A stretch of DNA of 64,000 nt, from contig OX457053.1 of assembly GCA_949752735.1 (NCBI GenBank), positions 5,437,781 to 5,501,780 on the forward strand, written 5' to 3'. Below are positions 40,821 to 52,809 of this stretch, piece by piece. The first letter of the stretch is position 1. Each line of letters opens with the position of its first letter. The notes below the pieces were generated by a model, which was given only the letters and a program-made list of their open reading frames with translations, ran no database searches and had not been told where the DNA came from. The translations under genes and the position numbers were made by a program. The DNA is from Lumbricus terrestris (Eukaryota; Annelida; Clitellata; Crassiclitellata; Lumbricidae).

Positions 40821-42452
40821 GATCCGTAATTATTAAGCGTAGATCGAGCCCGTAAGGGTTCTATCCATAGTGTCCGCAAAGGCCTGGCAGGGCGTGCAGT
40901 TATTATAGTCTAAGTGAGACTAAGTCTACCACTTGCGCTGATGGGTCCATAACCGCACGATTCCTCCGGCAGGTGGCGTATGATGAGGAAAACTTTCACC
41001 GTTAGGATTATAGGCTAGGCGTATAAATTATCGTATTTAATCAGTGCTATTTTTAATATTTGACTGGTTTTATTGGCACGATGGACAATTGTTAATGTGA
41101 CACGTCTATGCCTGTAGGCTTCACAAAAAATATGGATAGCAATTGGTCAATTAATATATTCCTATCTCTTGAGTGACAGCGTCTGATCAGATGTGACTCA
41201 GGACCAATTAGGAGCATGTAGTCTAAGCCTGCTGCTCAGGTTCTTGTATATAATTATAAGAGCCTATTATGACAATTATGTAGACTTTCAGTGTGAGGGG
41301 TTGAAACACCTAGTCTTTCTTAAGATCCGATAGTAAAGTCTTCATTGCACATTTCCAAATCCACATAGGCCTAAATCAACGTCTGACTACCCCGATATAC
41401 TTTTCTACAAAATTTCAAACTGCAGCCTAGTCTAGCCTATCATTGGCGTAGGCCTAGGAATCTATGACTACTACATTAGTAGAAAAACGAGTAGGCCTAT
41501 AGGCCTACAGATTATTTTGACCCAACGAATCTAGCTATAGGGACCGTCGATAAAAGACGTCACGCAACTGGGGGGAGAGGTCGCACATTTGTGAAGATGT
41601 GTGACGGTCACTTAGAGCCTAAATAGATACCATATGACTTTGGTGTTGACGCGTGATGAGAGGAGGGGGTAAAAAATCGTCGAAAGTTTGTGGCGTCATT
41701 TATGGACGACCCCTATAATATACCTATACTGACCTATTAAACGCTATGACGCAATGCAAAGAAAAACCAATCCGAGTCTTATCTGCACGAAAAAATTTAT
41801 ATAGGCATAGGCCTAAGCATTGTTTGCTGTTATGGTAAACTCCAAATTCCTATAGGCCTAGTGCCATTCAATCTGCAGAGGCTATACTTTATGTATGCCA
41901 GCTTAATATTCCTCACGATCCAGACACCATTCTTTAGATCAGACAGTAGATGTACGTAGGCCTTAATTAGCATGCGATCAAAAGAATTAATGTGGCCCAC
42001 ACAGCTAGGAATTGACAATTTTACACGACAGGGGCATCATAGCCAGTTATAGCCTACGTACGTAGGCTACGTACGTGTGTATACAGATGTAGGCCTATCA
42101 CTCTCACACGATCTTTCAGGCACAACGTCGTAATAGTAATTGCAATTTCGAGGTTTCTGCAGCGCCTAAAACTGAAGTCAGAGAAACCAGCATTTTATGC
42201 ACACGTGCTTAGTTTAAAAAATCGATGGCGGTATACATATGAAGGCTATACTTACTTACTTACGTCAAGAACTCTAAAAGACAAACCACTGGTGGCGCTT
42301 CATGGTTGTTTGTTTCATTTCTTAAGAAAGAAACTCTTGCGTGTATTAATATATATCCTCTGGGTACGAAATCGGAATGGTGCTTTTATTTCGCCGGTGT
42401 GTTGTTATATAATATCGATGCTGGTTAATTTGTGATTTAATTCGTTTACAAG

Positions 42453-42614
42453 ATGCCGTACACCAAGGAATATTTGGAAGACAAACTTAAGAAGGAACTC
42501 AATGCCTTCCATGTTGTATGTAGTCTTATCTGCCATGCTACATACAAATAAACAACTACCGTTCTATACTGGTAGCACAAGGACTCTATACAGATGTATA
42601 GGTTCAGAACAGAA

Positions 42615-42687
<73 letters not shown>

Positions 42688-44034
42688 ATCCTTGCTGTTA
42701 GCATCTGTCTTGTCCGAACTATTACTTCTAGCGCCACCGGAAATTCTCAAGTGATCAGTTTTGACGGTCGCTAATAAACAAAATCGCTTTGCAGGGCAAT
42801 TTCCGTTTTTGTCCAGTCAAAAGCCATAAATAAATTTTAACTGGCTGCGATATGTCAGCAGGAACCCAATAAACGAATATAATAAATAGAATCGGATTAA
42901 AGGAGCGAGTCCAAGTTGTTACGTTGAGTTGTTATTGCCCACGCATAGTCCAAAGACCTGGCCAACTATAGTCTACCTACCTGATCTTGCTTCTTTCATA
43001 GGAACAGAACCTAATGAGGATTTTTCGATCAGAATAATTTGCACGTGCATTGAATTATTAACTTTAAACGGTCATTCTTTATGCATGTGTACCTGAGGGC
43101 TTTTTTGTCAAATGGTTTGAGCAAAGAATATACGTACTTACTTACCTAACCACTCCTGCTTTGACGATTTTTTTAAAGCTAAATATCTTTGACTAAACTT
43201 GTGCATTTGATCTGTCGCGTTTTTAGGAAGTTGAAGATGTGTCGGATGGGTGTGGTGCAAAATTTACCTGCGTTGTTGTTTCAAGCAACTTTGAAGGAAA
43301 ACCACTTCTTCAAAGACACAGGTTTAAATGATTTTGCTAATCCACCAGTTTTGATCAAAGTCTAGTTATGTAGCAGTTACCAGGGCTTAAAGTGTGGCTG
43401 GACGGTCATGGACGGCGTCCATGCACTTATTTTAAAATCAGAATGCCGTCCAGCCTCTTGTTGGCCAGCAATGACTGGAAAGGTAAGGAGCGTCCAGGCA
43501 CTTCTTTTAGAAAGATAAGAGGCGTCCAGGCACTTATTTTTCCACACTTTAAGCACTGGCAGTTACTAATTCAAAGTGATAATACGGCGATAAATCAATA
43601 TACAGATTGTATAACAGAAGTGGCTGTATGTTAATTCTTTTAAAACAGTAATAAATGTGATAAGCAGAAAGCACATTTCTTCTTTTAAAAGGCACATTGG
43701 CTGTATTTTTTAATTTTGTTGTTTTAAAAGTTGACTTATGAATATAATAAATATAAGACATAAAGATAAGACATGAATTATGACGTCTTTAAAAAGACAA
43801 GCATCTGAGACATATATTTTCTCGCTATTAAAAATCTCTAAATCCAGCCGTGCATGACAATTTGAACACATCATTAATTTCTAAATAAGACTTCCGAATA
43901 AAGTCAGATGTTTAACTTTGATTGGTCTTTGCAGAATGGTCAACACAGTATTAGCCGAAGAACTGAAAACGATTCACGCCTTCACGCAAAAAACACTCAC
44001 GCAAGAGCAGTGGGACAAGCAAAATGCTCAGTGA
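42453..44034 (+). CDS. bola2: BolA-like protein 2 (BolA2) homologue, 85 aa
   Basis: Three exons: 42453-42515 (ATG; MPYTKEYLEDKLKKEL, phase 0), 43227-43321 and 43935-44034 (TGA at 44032-44034). The 85-residue product has BolA features: an N-terminal helix, 'VVVSSNFEGKPLLQRHR', and the C-terminal 'IHAFTQKTLTQEQW' with the invariant His. A Cys lies in the variable loop (SDGCGAKF). Human BOLA2 is 86 residues. BolA2 partners monothiol glutaredoxin 3 in cytosolic [2Fe-2S] handling; that role is transferred by homology. An (AT)n array is in intron 1 and a hAT-like MITE in intron 2. It is convergent with the dihydrodiol dehydrogenase gene. Confidence 0.93.
42618..42682. repeat. (AT)n microsatellite in BolA2 intron 1
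   Basis: About 30 at units. Confidence 0.95.
43381..43558. mobile_element. hAT-like MITE, 178 bp, in BolA2 intron 2
   Basis: GCAGTTAC duplicates exactly on both sides (43373-43380 and 43559-43566). The terminal inverted repeats are CAGGGCTTAAAGTGTGG and, read inverted, CAGTGCTTAAAGTGTGG. Internal 'gcgtccaggcactt' is repeated twice. A partial copy is at 34306-34458. Confidence 0.9.
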
Positions 44035-44494
44035 CAAGCTTGAAACTCTTAAAATTTATGTGAATGTTTTTTGGACATTTGTGTCGTCACACTGACGTAT
44101 CGAGTGTTGGCAATGTTTCATAGGTTTGCAGTCTATTGAAATATTGTTGGATGTAACACACGCCTGAAAGATGGTGACAAATGTTGGACAAGAAGACGAT
44201 TTGTCATTTGAAAACAAATCTTAGGCTGTTTTCTTTAGCTGAGTTGAATTCTATAAAGTTCGATTCTGTCACACTATATCTTCAGAACCCTTTAACTTTT
44301 GATTCTTTGTTATAATTAATGCACAACATTGAGGCAACTGGAGTTGGTTAGCGTTAACCCAATATCCAACTGATTGAAGGCACTTGTGGACGATCACTTG
44401 ACACTCCACCACGAGTAGTAATACTACATGCTTGCGGTTATTTTTTAGAGAGCTTTTGTATGTCTCTGAGATATAAATGGTATCCATTCCACTT

Positions 44495-44605
44495 GTTTAT
44501 GGCACTTGTAACATGGAGATTGTGGGTTTATGCTTCCACTGAGATGGTTGCGGTGTACGGACCTTGAGCAAGTCCTTCGCTCGCAGTTGCTCACTGCCAT
44601 CCAGT
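44495..44605 (+). mobile_element. Diverged SINE fragment
   Basis: 'ggaccttgagcaagtccttc' and 'gctcgcagttgctca' match the SINE core. No intact boxes. Intergenic DNA 44035-45714 otherwise holds (TA)n/(GT)n at 44852-44912 and a 33-bp triplicate. Confidence 0.5.
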
Positions 44606-45325
44606 ACGAGAATTGCAGAAAAATAATGGTGAGGGGGTCAGCTTGACATGGAGTTGGAGTGTGGAAAGAAAACTTTACTATGGGGCCTCCTTAAGAAAAA
44701 CCAGGGAGTTTAACCCCTTGACCCCTGGCAATTTTCACCCTTGTGCCATCAGTTGATACTTGGTCAGTACAAATTGGGTAGCAATATTATTGATAGTCAC
44801 ACTGTTGATCCATAAATTCGTCCATCCACATTCAGGTATGCCTAACTACATTATATATATATATATTTATATATACACACATATAGAATTGTGTGTGTGC
44901 GTGTGTGTGTGCACCTTTTGAGACTTAAATTCAACAAATCAGTTGTCATAGCAATGGTTTTAATAATTAACTTTTCAATTGTTCATTGAAATACAGAAAT
45001 AGTCTGTCACTGATCTGTACATTTGTATATGCTTTGCCACCAAATAAGCTTACCTATTGATTATTTCAAAATTTTATTAACAGGTAAATGTGAATATCTT
45101 AATAGCACCTCTGTCGAATATTTATGGCAAAGTTGCCAAGCACAGTTTCTCTAGTCTTGCCATGATACGAGTTACCCCCTGCTTGACTATTAATTCTGCT
45201 TAAGAGTTGAAAGACAATGAATCGCATTGGCTATTCTCATTTAGACTACTGAAGGCTCAGGGACTGGTGATGCTGATTGCCATGTTCAGAGTCTTCAATA
45301 ATTCTAGTGGAGAGTGAAATTGTAT

Positions 45326-45428
45326 TGTCTGTACGAACACAAGAGAACAGGTTCTTATTGTCTGTATGAACACAAGAGAACAGGTTCTTATTGTCTGTAT
45401 GAACACAAGAGAACAGGTTCTTATTGCA
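45326..45428. repeat. 33-bp direct repeat, three copies
   Basis: Ttgtctgtatgaacacaaga plus gaacaggttctta, three tandem copies with one substitution in the first. Confidence 0.92.
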
Positions 45429-45714
45429 CTGAATTTCTCAACTGATTCTCCTTGACTGAAAAAAAGCGGAATTTCTTAGCTGCTCTCATCCGATTCTTTG
45501 ACTGCTCTGGGTATCAATGTGCGATGTGTAGGCCTACTGGGTATCACAAAAACAGATGTTTATTTTATTACAGTGACAGCCGACCATTTGTGTGCACTGC
45601 CGACTTACAAGACAGCCTGCAGCTGAAGATCTCACCTGGGCTATGACAAAAACTCTCACACATAAGTTACCCCTTTGTGCAAAAGTGACGGTGTCAAATG
45701 TTTTTCCTTCCTCT

Positions 45715-46719
45715 CTAGTCATAGACGACACCAATTTGACGCAGTATTTCATCCTGTATTTCAGCCACCAGCAGACTATCTTCGTGATCAATTTGCCAAG
45801 CCTCCGTTTTTCCTTCCAGAAGCGCCTCCCGGATGTTGTTGATCTGATACACGAATCCAACTGAATTCCCAAAGTTCGTTTTCTCGACAGGTTCAGGGAG
45901 CGGATAGCTGAAAGTTTCTTGGGGGGTTTTCAGTTCTGTTGGACACCAGAAACTTGGCAAGGTTATCGTTCCGGTAGTACCGTAAATGAGCGCTGTATTC
46001 GACAGCAGGCAGTCTCCACTTAATAGAATCTCGACCATACGACCACCCTTGTAAAAGAGGGTTGCACTCACGGCTCGATCCACCCCAGTCGGATACAGCA
46101 CTCCACCTGCAACTATCTTCTCCGGGCGTTCCTTCTTGAAGATGAGGTTTGCTAGTTGGACGCAGTAGCAACCGATGTTGAGCAATGCTCCACCACCCAA
46201 CTCCCTCTTCGAAATCCTCTCCACGTCTTTCCAGCGGAACCGCAATCCGTAGTGAATGCTGACCAGACGAACGTCGCCTATGGGACTCGCCGCCAGCTCC
46301 TTTCGCAGTTGGTCGTAAGCTGGAAAATACCTCGACCAGAATCCTTCTGCGAAGAAAAGCTTCTTCTCTTCAGCCAACTTGATCACTTTCCTCGTCTCAT
46401 CTGCAGACATTCCCATCGGCTTCTCGCAAAGCACGTGCTTGCCCGCTTCAAGCATCATCAGCGACTGCTCGCAGTGCTTGACGTGTATCGAACCGATGTA
46501 CGCAATCTCGACGTCTGGGTCGGTCGCAAGGCTCTCGTACGAACCATAGACTTTCTTGACGCCATGTCTCTTGGCGAAAGACTCTGCATCGTCCAGTTTG
46601 CGGGCAGCCACCGCCACTATCTCGTGTTCAGCCGGTGGAAGGGTCCTAAGCGCAATGCAGAAGTCGCTGGATATCTTTCCGGCGCTGACGATGCCCCATC
46701 TGGTCGGCCGAACTGCCAT
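45715..46719 (-). CDS. dhdh: Trans-1,2-dihydrobenzene-1,2-diol dehydrogenase-like (GFO/IDH/MocA family)
   Basis: 334 codons, the length of mammalian DHDH, from ATG at 46717-46719. The ORF runs further upstream, but an AG acceptor (46742-46743) preceded by pyrimidines suggests a 5'-UTR intron ends there. N-terminal Rossmann motif RWGIVSAGKISSDF (residues 7-20) binds NADP. AYIGSIHVKHCEQS and GKHVLCEKP (93-101) carry the conserved Lys (K100). GGALLNIGCYCVQ (177-188) has the conserved Tyr (Y185), but Asn181 stands where mammalian DHDH has Asp176. The C-terminal part matches the family's CWCPTEL-type block as FWCPTEL. DHDH oxidises trans-dihydrodiols and also D-xylose in mammals; the substrate here is not known. 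The coding region is intronless in this window. Confidence 0.93.
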   Translation of the reverse strand: MAVRPTRWGIVSAGKISSDFCIALRTLPPAEHEIVAVAARKLDDAESFAKRHGVKKVYGSYESLATDPDVEIAYIGSIHVKHCEQSLMMLEAGKHVLCEKPMGMSADETRKVIKLAEEKKLFFAEGFWSRYFPAYDQLRKELAASPIGDVRLVSIHYGLRFRWKDVERISKRELGGGALLNIGCYCVQLANLIFKKERPEKIVAGGVLYPTGVDRAVSATLFYKGGRMVEILLSGDCLLSNTALIYGTTGTITLPSFWCPTELKTPQETFSYPLPEPVEKTNFGNSVGFVYQINNIREALLEGKTEAWQIDHEDSLLVAEIQDEILRQIGVVYD

Positions 46720-46806
46720 CTCTCCGGATTTTTTGCACACTCTGCAACAACATATTGATGCATTTTCATTTCTCAAGCATACAGTCTGTTTACTCATAGA
46801 CAGCAA

Positions 46807-48164
46807 CCAGCAACATAGAATAATTGGGAATTAGTAACCACAGACTGTGTTAATAGCCATTTCAACACCATTAAGAAGTACGTAATCAGGTATAGCTGTT
46901 CGGTTATATTGGTAAAAGTCTATTAATTACTAAATGTCTAGCAGCTTTAGCATCTGCTGAAGGAAGACACTACTTTTGATAGCATAGCTAGGGTAGGAGC
47001 TGGCGGCGACTCCCATAGGCGACGTTCGGGAGTCAGTGGCATATTTAGGCTTAGACTCTAGTGAGGCCTTAAGGATATCTTACGATATTACAGGCCTTCA
47101 AGTAACGCATGTTAGAACCCAAAAATTCTAATATGACAAGAATGCTGTTTGGCTATAAAGCAATCAATTATGGTTCATGTAACCGTGCCACCCATTAAAA
47201 TGGGCGGCGATCTTAAAAGGTCCCATTCACCTGAAAAATGAGCACGGCTGAGATCGTTCGGTTGCTATGTTAAGACATCACAGGATGCACCTATGCTGTA
47301 CTAGTAGCCTAACAGGCAGCTTAGGCTGAGCCTATATGGTCTACAGGCAGACTGACACCATTTCCGACTTTCTTCCACGTAAATAGCATGTAAGGCAGTT
47401 TCGAGTAGCCTAACTACCAAATTAAATAATGCTATTGTAGAAATATACAGAATCTACAAATCTATAGTAGAATCCATAGCTTCTCATAAAATTTACTTGA
47501 GTGAAACGCCCATTAGAACCTCGTACGAATCTCATCCGTCAAACATTAGGCTAGGCTAATGTGGACAACTTCAACTGACATCGCTCGTCGTATCATCAAT
47601 CCCAGGTCGTGTGTGTGTAGCAAAGTCCATACATGAATTTCGTAGGCAAATTTTTTTCACATTTCGACTGTCGTTTTAGTAGGCCCAAGGAATCTATGTT
47701 GACTTGTATAAATAAAAAAATACAATGCCCATAATAATATTTAAACAAAGTTTTACTTAGTGAAAAAGTACTTAACATAATTTCTTTCAAAAGTAGTTGT
47801 AACTGTAACTATCGGTTATACTAAAAACCCTATTTACCTATTTATCGTCAATCCGCTGCTTCCGAGCCTTTGAAGCTTTTGGATAGGCCTAATTATTCGT
47901 GAAACCTGCATTTTAGAGTATTTAATTAAGCTGAAAATTCTCATCTGGTAAAAAATTTGAATATCTTATTTTAGCGTATCATACTATTTCAATGCATTTA
48001 TTCATTCAGGAATTTATGTAGCCCCCTTGTAAACTAACCAGAAGTGCTCTCGAGACTCGACAATGACTACCGCAATATAGGCATTGCCGCGAGGCATTTT
48101 CTCCGATTCCAGGTGAGTCGGCAGAGTCGCTAATAACATGGCTTTTTAAACGTGCAGTTGTACA
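46807..48164. other. Intergenic DNA with no supported gene
   Basis: AT-rich sequence with TAGGCCTA-type motifs. No ORF above 65 codons, no tandem repeat and no RNA signal that I can support. Confidence 0.5.
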
Positions 48165-48521
48165 CAGTGGCGGCGCCAGGATTTCAGTTTTGGGGGGGGG
48201 GGCTGAATTTGCGGGAGAAAATTTCCCGTTTTCAGTCGCCAAAATTTCTGACTAGGCTACACCTTTTTTAGTCATCGACCAAAATCTCAAGAAAATTATC
48301 CATTTCGGCCATCAAAATTTCTGATGACTTTTTTAGTCATTTGGTCAAAATGGTCCTTTTTCGTGTCCGCCCAAACTGTCTGGCAAACCTCGTGCGTACC
48401 TTTGCGGTTATATTGGGGGGGGGGCTAAAGGGGGGTTTTTCGTGCAAAATTTTTATTTTTACATGGGAGAAAAATGGATGGCCTTTTTTAGGGGGGCTTA
48501 GCCCCCCTAGCGCCGCTACTG
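48165..48521. mobile_element. hAT-like MITE, 357 bp
   Basis: Left end CAGTGGCGGCGCCAGG; right end (inverted) CAGTAGCGGCGCTAGG. Flanks gttgtaca / cttgtaca match at 7 of 8 bases. Internal poly-G stretches and 'tttagtcat' phrases are shared with the 38.8 and 40.5-kb copies. Confidence 0.78.
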
Positions 48522-48699
48522 CTTGTACACAAAATGTGCAGCTGTAGAAGCAATTCTGTACAGTTAAAACTATCAAAAAGGTCATTGTCCTCCGATTGGA
48601 AGTAATTTACCATGGAGGATAGAAAAGAAGGGGTCGTGCAGTTCTAAAAATTCTTTAAAAACAGCCTTGGCTAATAATGTCACTTAGGATTTGGAACAA

Positions 48700-49015
48700 T
48701 TACATCAGAAATATCTGTCCATATCGCTGTATGGTCACTCTCCTGCGATAGGAGAAAATGCTACCAGGAGGTTTTAAAAGTGGATAAATGTTCATGATAA
48801 CTGTCGTCATAGCAATCAAACTGAAATTTACGTAGCCAGGCAAGAGAAATAAGAAGTAGAAAAAGAAGAGCAGCCCTGAGGCAACCACGGCTATGAAGTG
48901 ATGGCGACTTCATTTGCTCAGCCTCGGCATACGAGGGTGGGTGGCCAATTATTCTCACCCTCACGGTCTCATCTTGCAGTGTACGGTCGGTGCACTTGTC
49001 ATGGCTGAGTTGGCT
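48700..49015 (-). mobile_element. Second-family SINE remnant
   Basis: 'ccctgaggcaaccacggcta' through 'gtgcacttgtcatggctgag' parallels 53240-53400. No tRNA head is visible in this copy. From 49016 to 50529 I see no gene. Confidence 0.45.
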
Positions 49016-50529
49016 AGAATAAATTATTTATAGTTAAAACGGTATATATTCAATGAATTACCTAAATATGAAAAAATGCATTTTACATTACATTCTTAAT
49101 TAGCACGCCTGCTCTTCTGAACTCTATAAGGAAGCCATTGTCAAATTACACTTCATCGGGACAGGAATTGGTTGAGGTTTTGTAACAAACGTTAACAAAA
49201 TACTGTAGCCAATTCCTCAAAAACTTGCACAACAATTTTGACAATTCTGTTGACTGTGACTTCAATTCTTTGCATGTAACAAAAGTATGTTTTCAATTTG
49301 GATTTCAACTTGCCCAAACGACTAGATTTCCAAGTCTATTTTTATAGTTTGGCACCAAAATACACATGTCTTATCACTCTGATCTATTATTACGGGTTCA
49401 CTCTAGGCTCTCCAGTCTTATGTAGACTATTCTCCTTACAATTGGGTGAGTAGCCAAGAAGACGATGAATGACAACAAAACATAGCAATTGAGTAAATAA
49501 ATTTTCAAGTGAACTATTTAAGTTTCATAGCTTCAAAGCTACTTGATGTTAATTTCTAACCATTGACAATAAAGATTGTTTAGTTTAACAGTTCAAATTG
49601 AACAAATCCAAAACTGTTGGCTAAATGCGGCCAGACAAATCTCATGCTTCTACGCACAAGATGTTGTGATTCCTTATCAACACCAGAAACCCTTAGAAAA
49701 CACGCTTAAATATCTTCAGCAATCTCAAGTTATTTCTAATGTTTCAATACTTATTCCGAATTTTTTTAATGTTCAATCTGTTCCTTCATAACTTGAAGCA
49801 CGTCTTGCAAACTTTTTACAAACGTTTCATAAAATCTTACAAAACTTACTTTCAAACTCACAAAACATCATTCAAAACCTCAAGAACCCATAAAGCCTCC
49901 TTCGTTTTAACACAATATTTTCTTTCCTGCAGTTTAACTACCAGTAACTTTCTCATGCCGTGCAATTGGCGCTCAAGAAAGAGAGAGAAATAAACATTTC
50001 AAACAACAATCTGCCTACACTGTAGTGCATACAACTTTACAGATCAATCAAATCGTATAAAATGTAACCGATTACAATGTGTATTCGCAACACTATATGT
50101 CAGTGCTAACAAACATGCAGTTCTGTGATGTACAAGACGAGATAATCACTGAAAATCATTCGTAGAATCTAATCATAAACTTAGTGCTAACAAGAGAAAT
50201 CGAAATGATATGCAAAATAATCATTTGGAATACATCAAAAGTTACAAATACCGGTCAACTTGTCAGGCAGAAATCCGACCAATATACATTTCACTGCAGC
50301 ATATCTTTACGCAACACAAGACAAACAAAAATGGCACGATGCTGCTCCCATTCTTTGCCTACAATACACTGCTTCATGCAGCACACCAATTCCAACAAAA
50401 TATAAGAACATTTGCACAGCACAGAACATTTCAATACCGCCATCAACCCCTATCCAACCAACAACAGAAGGTGCTAAGTCAGACAATGAAAGCGAATACT
50501 TACTGCACCATCTATCTTTCAACCTTTAC

Positions 50530-50694
50530 CAGGTTGGAAAAAAGGTAGCGATGCCCAAGAATCTTAGCCGCCAACTGGTCAGATATACAGACGCCGTCCC
50601 GTGTCAGCTTTGAACGACGTTGATCTTGCGTAAGACAGTCACGCACAGCCTCGATGTAAAATCCAAGGTTCCAAAGCTCGTCTTCCTTCCACTC
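50530..50694 (-). CDS. Orphan exon-like ORF of unknown function
   Basis: 55 codons, open on the minus strand, bounded by a good acceptor (ttcgatgcag before GAG) and donor (CTG then GTAAAGG), phase 0 at both ends. The translation begins EWKEDELWNLGFYIEAVRD and ends AAKILGHRYLFSNL. It is of balanced composition and looks protein-like. It lies 2.1 kb downstream of the AKAP10 stop on the same strand. I do not recognise the family and see no partner exons nearby. Confidence 0.45.
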
Positions 50695-52809
50695 CTGCAT
50701 CGAAATGCAGATGAAATTGACATGGCCGTTGGTAAATCTACTTCACCCGCAACCAAAGGTTGTCCAGTTTCCCATTGCCACTGTCATGATTGCAACTCGC
50801 CCAAACGACCACTGGTCTCAACTGACCTTATTTTCCAACAAAAAATTCTTTATTTATGTTTCACTTGAAATGATCTTCAACTGATGTTCTATGCTTTCTG
50901 ATAGTGATGCTATAGAAGTCACTAGAGTAGGGGTGGACAGAGGCAGATAGTTAATGAGCAGTCAGCACGACTTAATCTCGGATGCCAAGCTATGTCAAGC
51001 CAAAGAAGCTCATCAATAATCACCACAGTGCTGTTCAGTTGAGCGTGGAGAATTCTTCTCCATAAACACGTTGAAAGAGTTCTGTTTGAATTCTCAAAAT
51101 GCCACATCGTTAATCCAAACATTCGTTATACGAGCTAGTTCTTGTCTCTCAGCAAAACAAGGAGATTTATAACTTACAGCCTTGCAATACGCTAACCAGA
51201 GATTCGCATGTAATATAACCGGTATAGTAGAAATCAATGTAGCCTGCTTGCAAGAAGAGGTGACACGTGTAATCACAAAAAATTGAAAGCAAGCTGTTCA
51301 AATGAACTATTTTGCAACAAGCATGTTCCAAAAATGTATAGCAGACCAATGTATTTCGTTGTTAAAGGGTTAAACAATATTTTAATTGTTGTACAAGCAT
51401 GTACACAGCAACCTAGCAATACGTATAATATAAGTATTGTTAAGTTGCAATACCTAGCAATACGTATAATATAAGTATTGTTAGGTTGCTGTGGAAATGG
51501 CTGCAATGTCCACTATATTATTGCAGACATTTCAAAGCAAATTATTATCATATGCATCATCACGAATAATCCTGTCATTAATGATCACATTTCAACACGG
51601 CGCAACTCTACAAGAGACTCCTCATACGCGCTCACCACGATCTAATGTTGCAAGACTACAAACAAGCACTTGCGAGAAGTTGGCAGAAAAAGATCAAAGT
51701 TACTAAGAAATTTGAGAAAGATGGCCGACTGATGCTAAAAGTTTGGGTAGACAACTAGGTATGCCACTAAGTTACATAGCGTAGTACAGAAAAGGGATTC
51801 ACAGAACTTTACATGTGCTCCCAGAGATAAGATGTAGCCTCAAGGGAAAATTGCAAATCATTGCACGCATAAATATCTAAAGTTCTTCTGCATAAAGCAG
51901 GAGACGCTATGAAACCTAGGTAGATTTAACACCAATCAACCGACTTCATTTTTACCCAGGTAAGATGAATATGCTTAATGATTTAACAGTTGCACAAATT
52001 TGGAAGCACAGATGCCAAATGCTGATTTGACCACAGCGAAAAAGCAAGTGACCTCACTAATAAGCCATTGAAAGTTTTCAGACAATTTCCAGACATTTTA
52101 CTGCAAGATTTGCTTAAGTTCTCAAGCCACCGGAGCTCACAGTACTCGAGAATCGTTTAAATTTGTCTCCTCAAAGGCTGAACCCAAAACAACAATAACT
52201 TTCAAGAAAACTGTCTGCAGAAAGAGACTTCAATACATGAATTAGATCAATGCCTGTATAAATGTGTACTATTAACATTTCACAATCTTTTGTAACTTCC
52301 GTTTCATCTGTACCTTTCCCAGTTGTCAGCACATTCATAAAACCATCACTGAAACGAACTTGAGAGATTTCAGATGTAACAAATCCAACTAAAGAAGATC
52401 AACAACGTGAACAAAAAACAGGATATGCGATAGAACGTTCTCAGCACATCACGATCAAACAAACAACGTCAATGCGTTTCCTGCAAATGCCCGAGGTTAT
52501 TTGTGCAAACCCGTGTTACTGATCCTGCCCATCAATCCCATAATGCATCACTGTGAACCCTACACGCTTTGATATGACACAGTCTTCAACATTTCGGTTG
52601 TATACGAACGTACACTTTGGATATAAACACGGGAGATAATGTGCGCCTAATACATCAGATTTACCAGATCAATTCCTGGATTTAAACAGCATTCACAAAA
52701 AGTCACCAGATGGTTTGATTATCTGCAAATGAACGGGCAGTGCATTTTCTCTCGCTGCCGTGGCCGACAAGTCTAATGGACGATTTTTTCTGTGCGGGGA
52801 AATCCCAGG
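50695..52809. other. Intergenic / 3'-flanking DNA of AKAP10
   Basis: No gene supported. A 42-bp direct duplication around 'cctagcaatacgtataatat' occupies 51411-51490. Confidence 0.5.
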
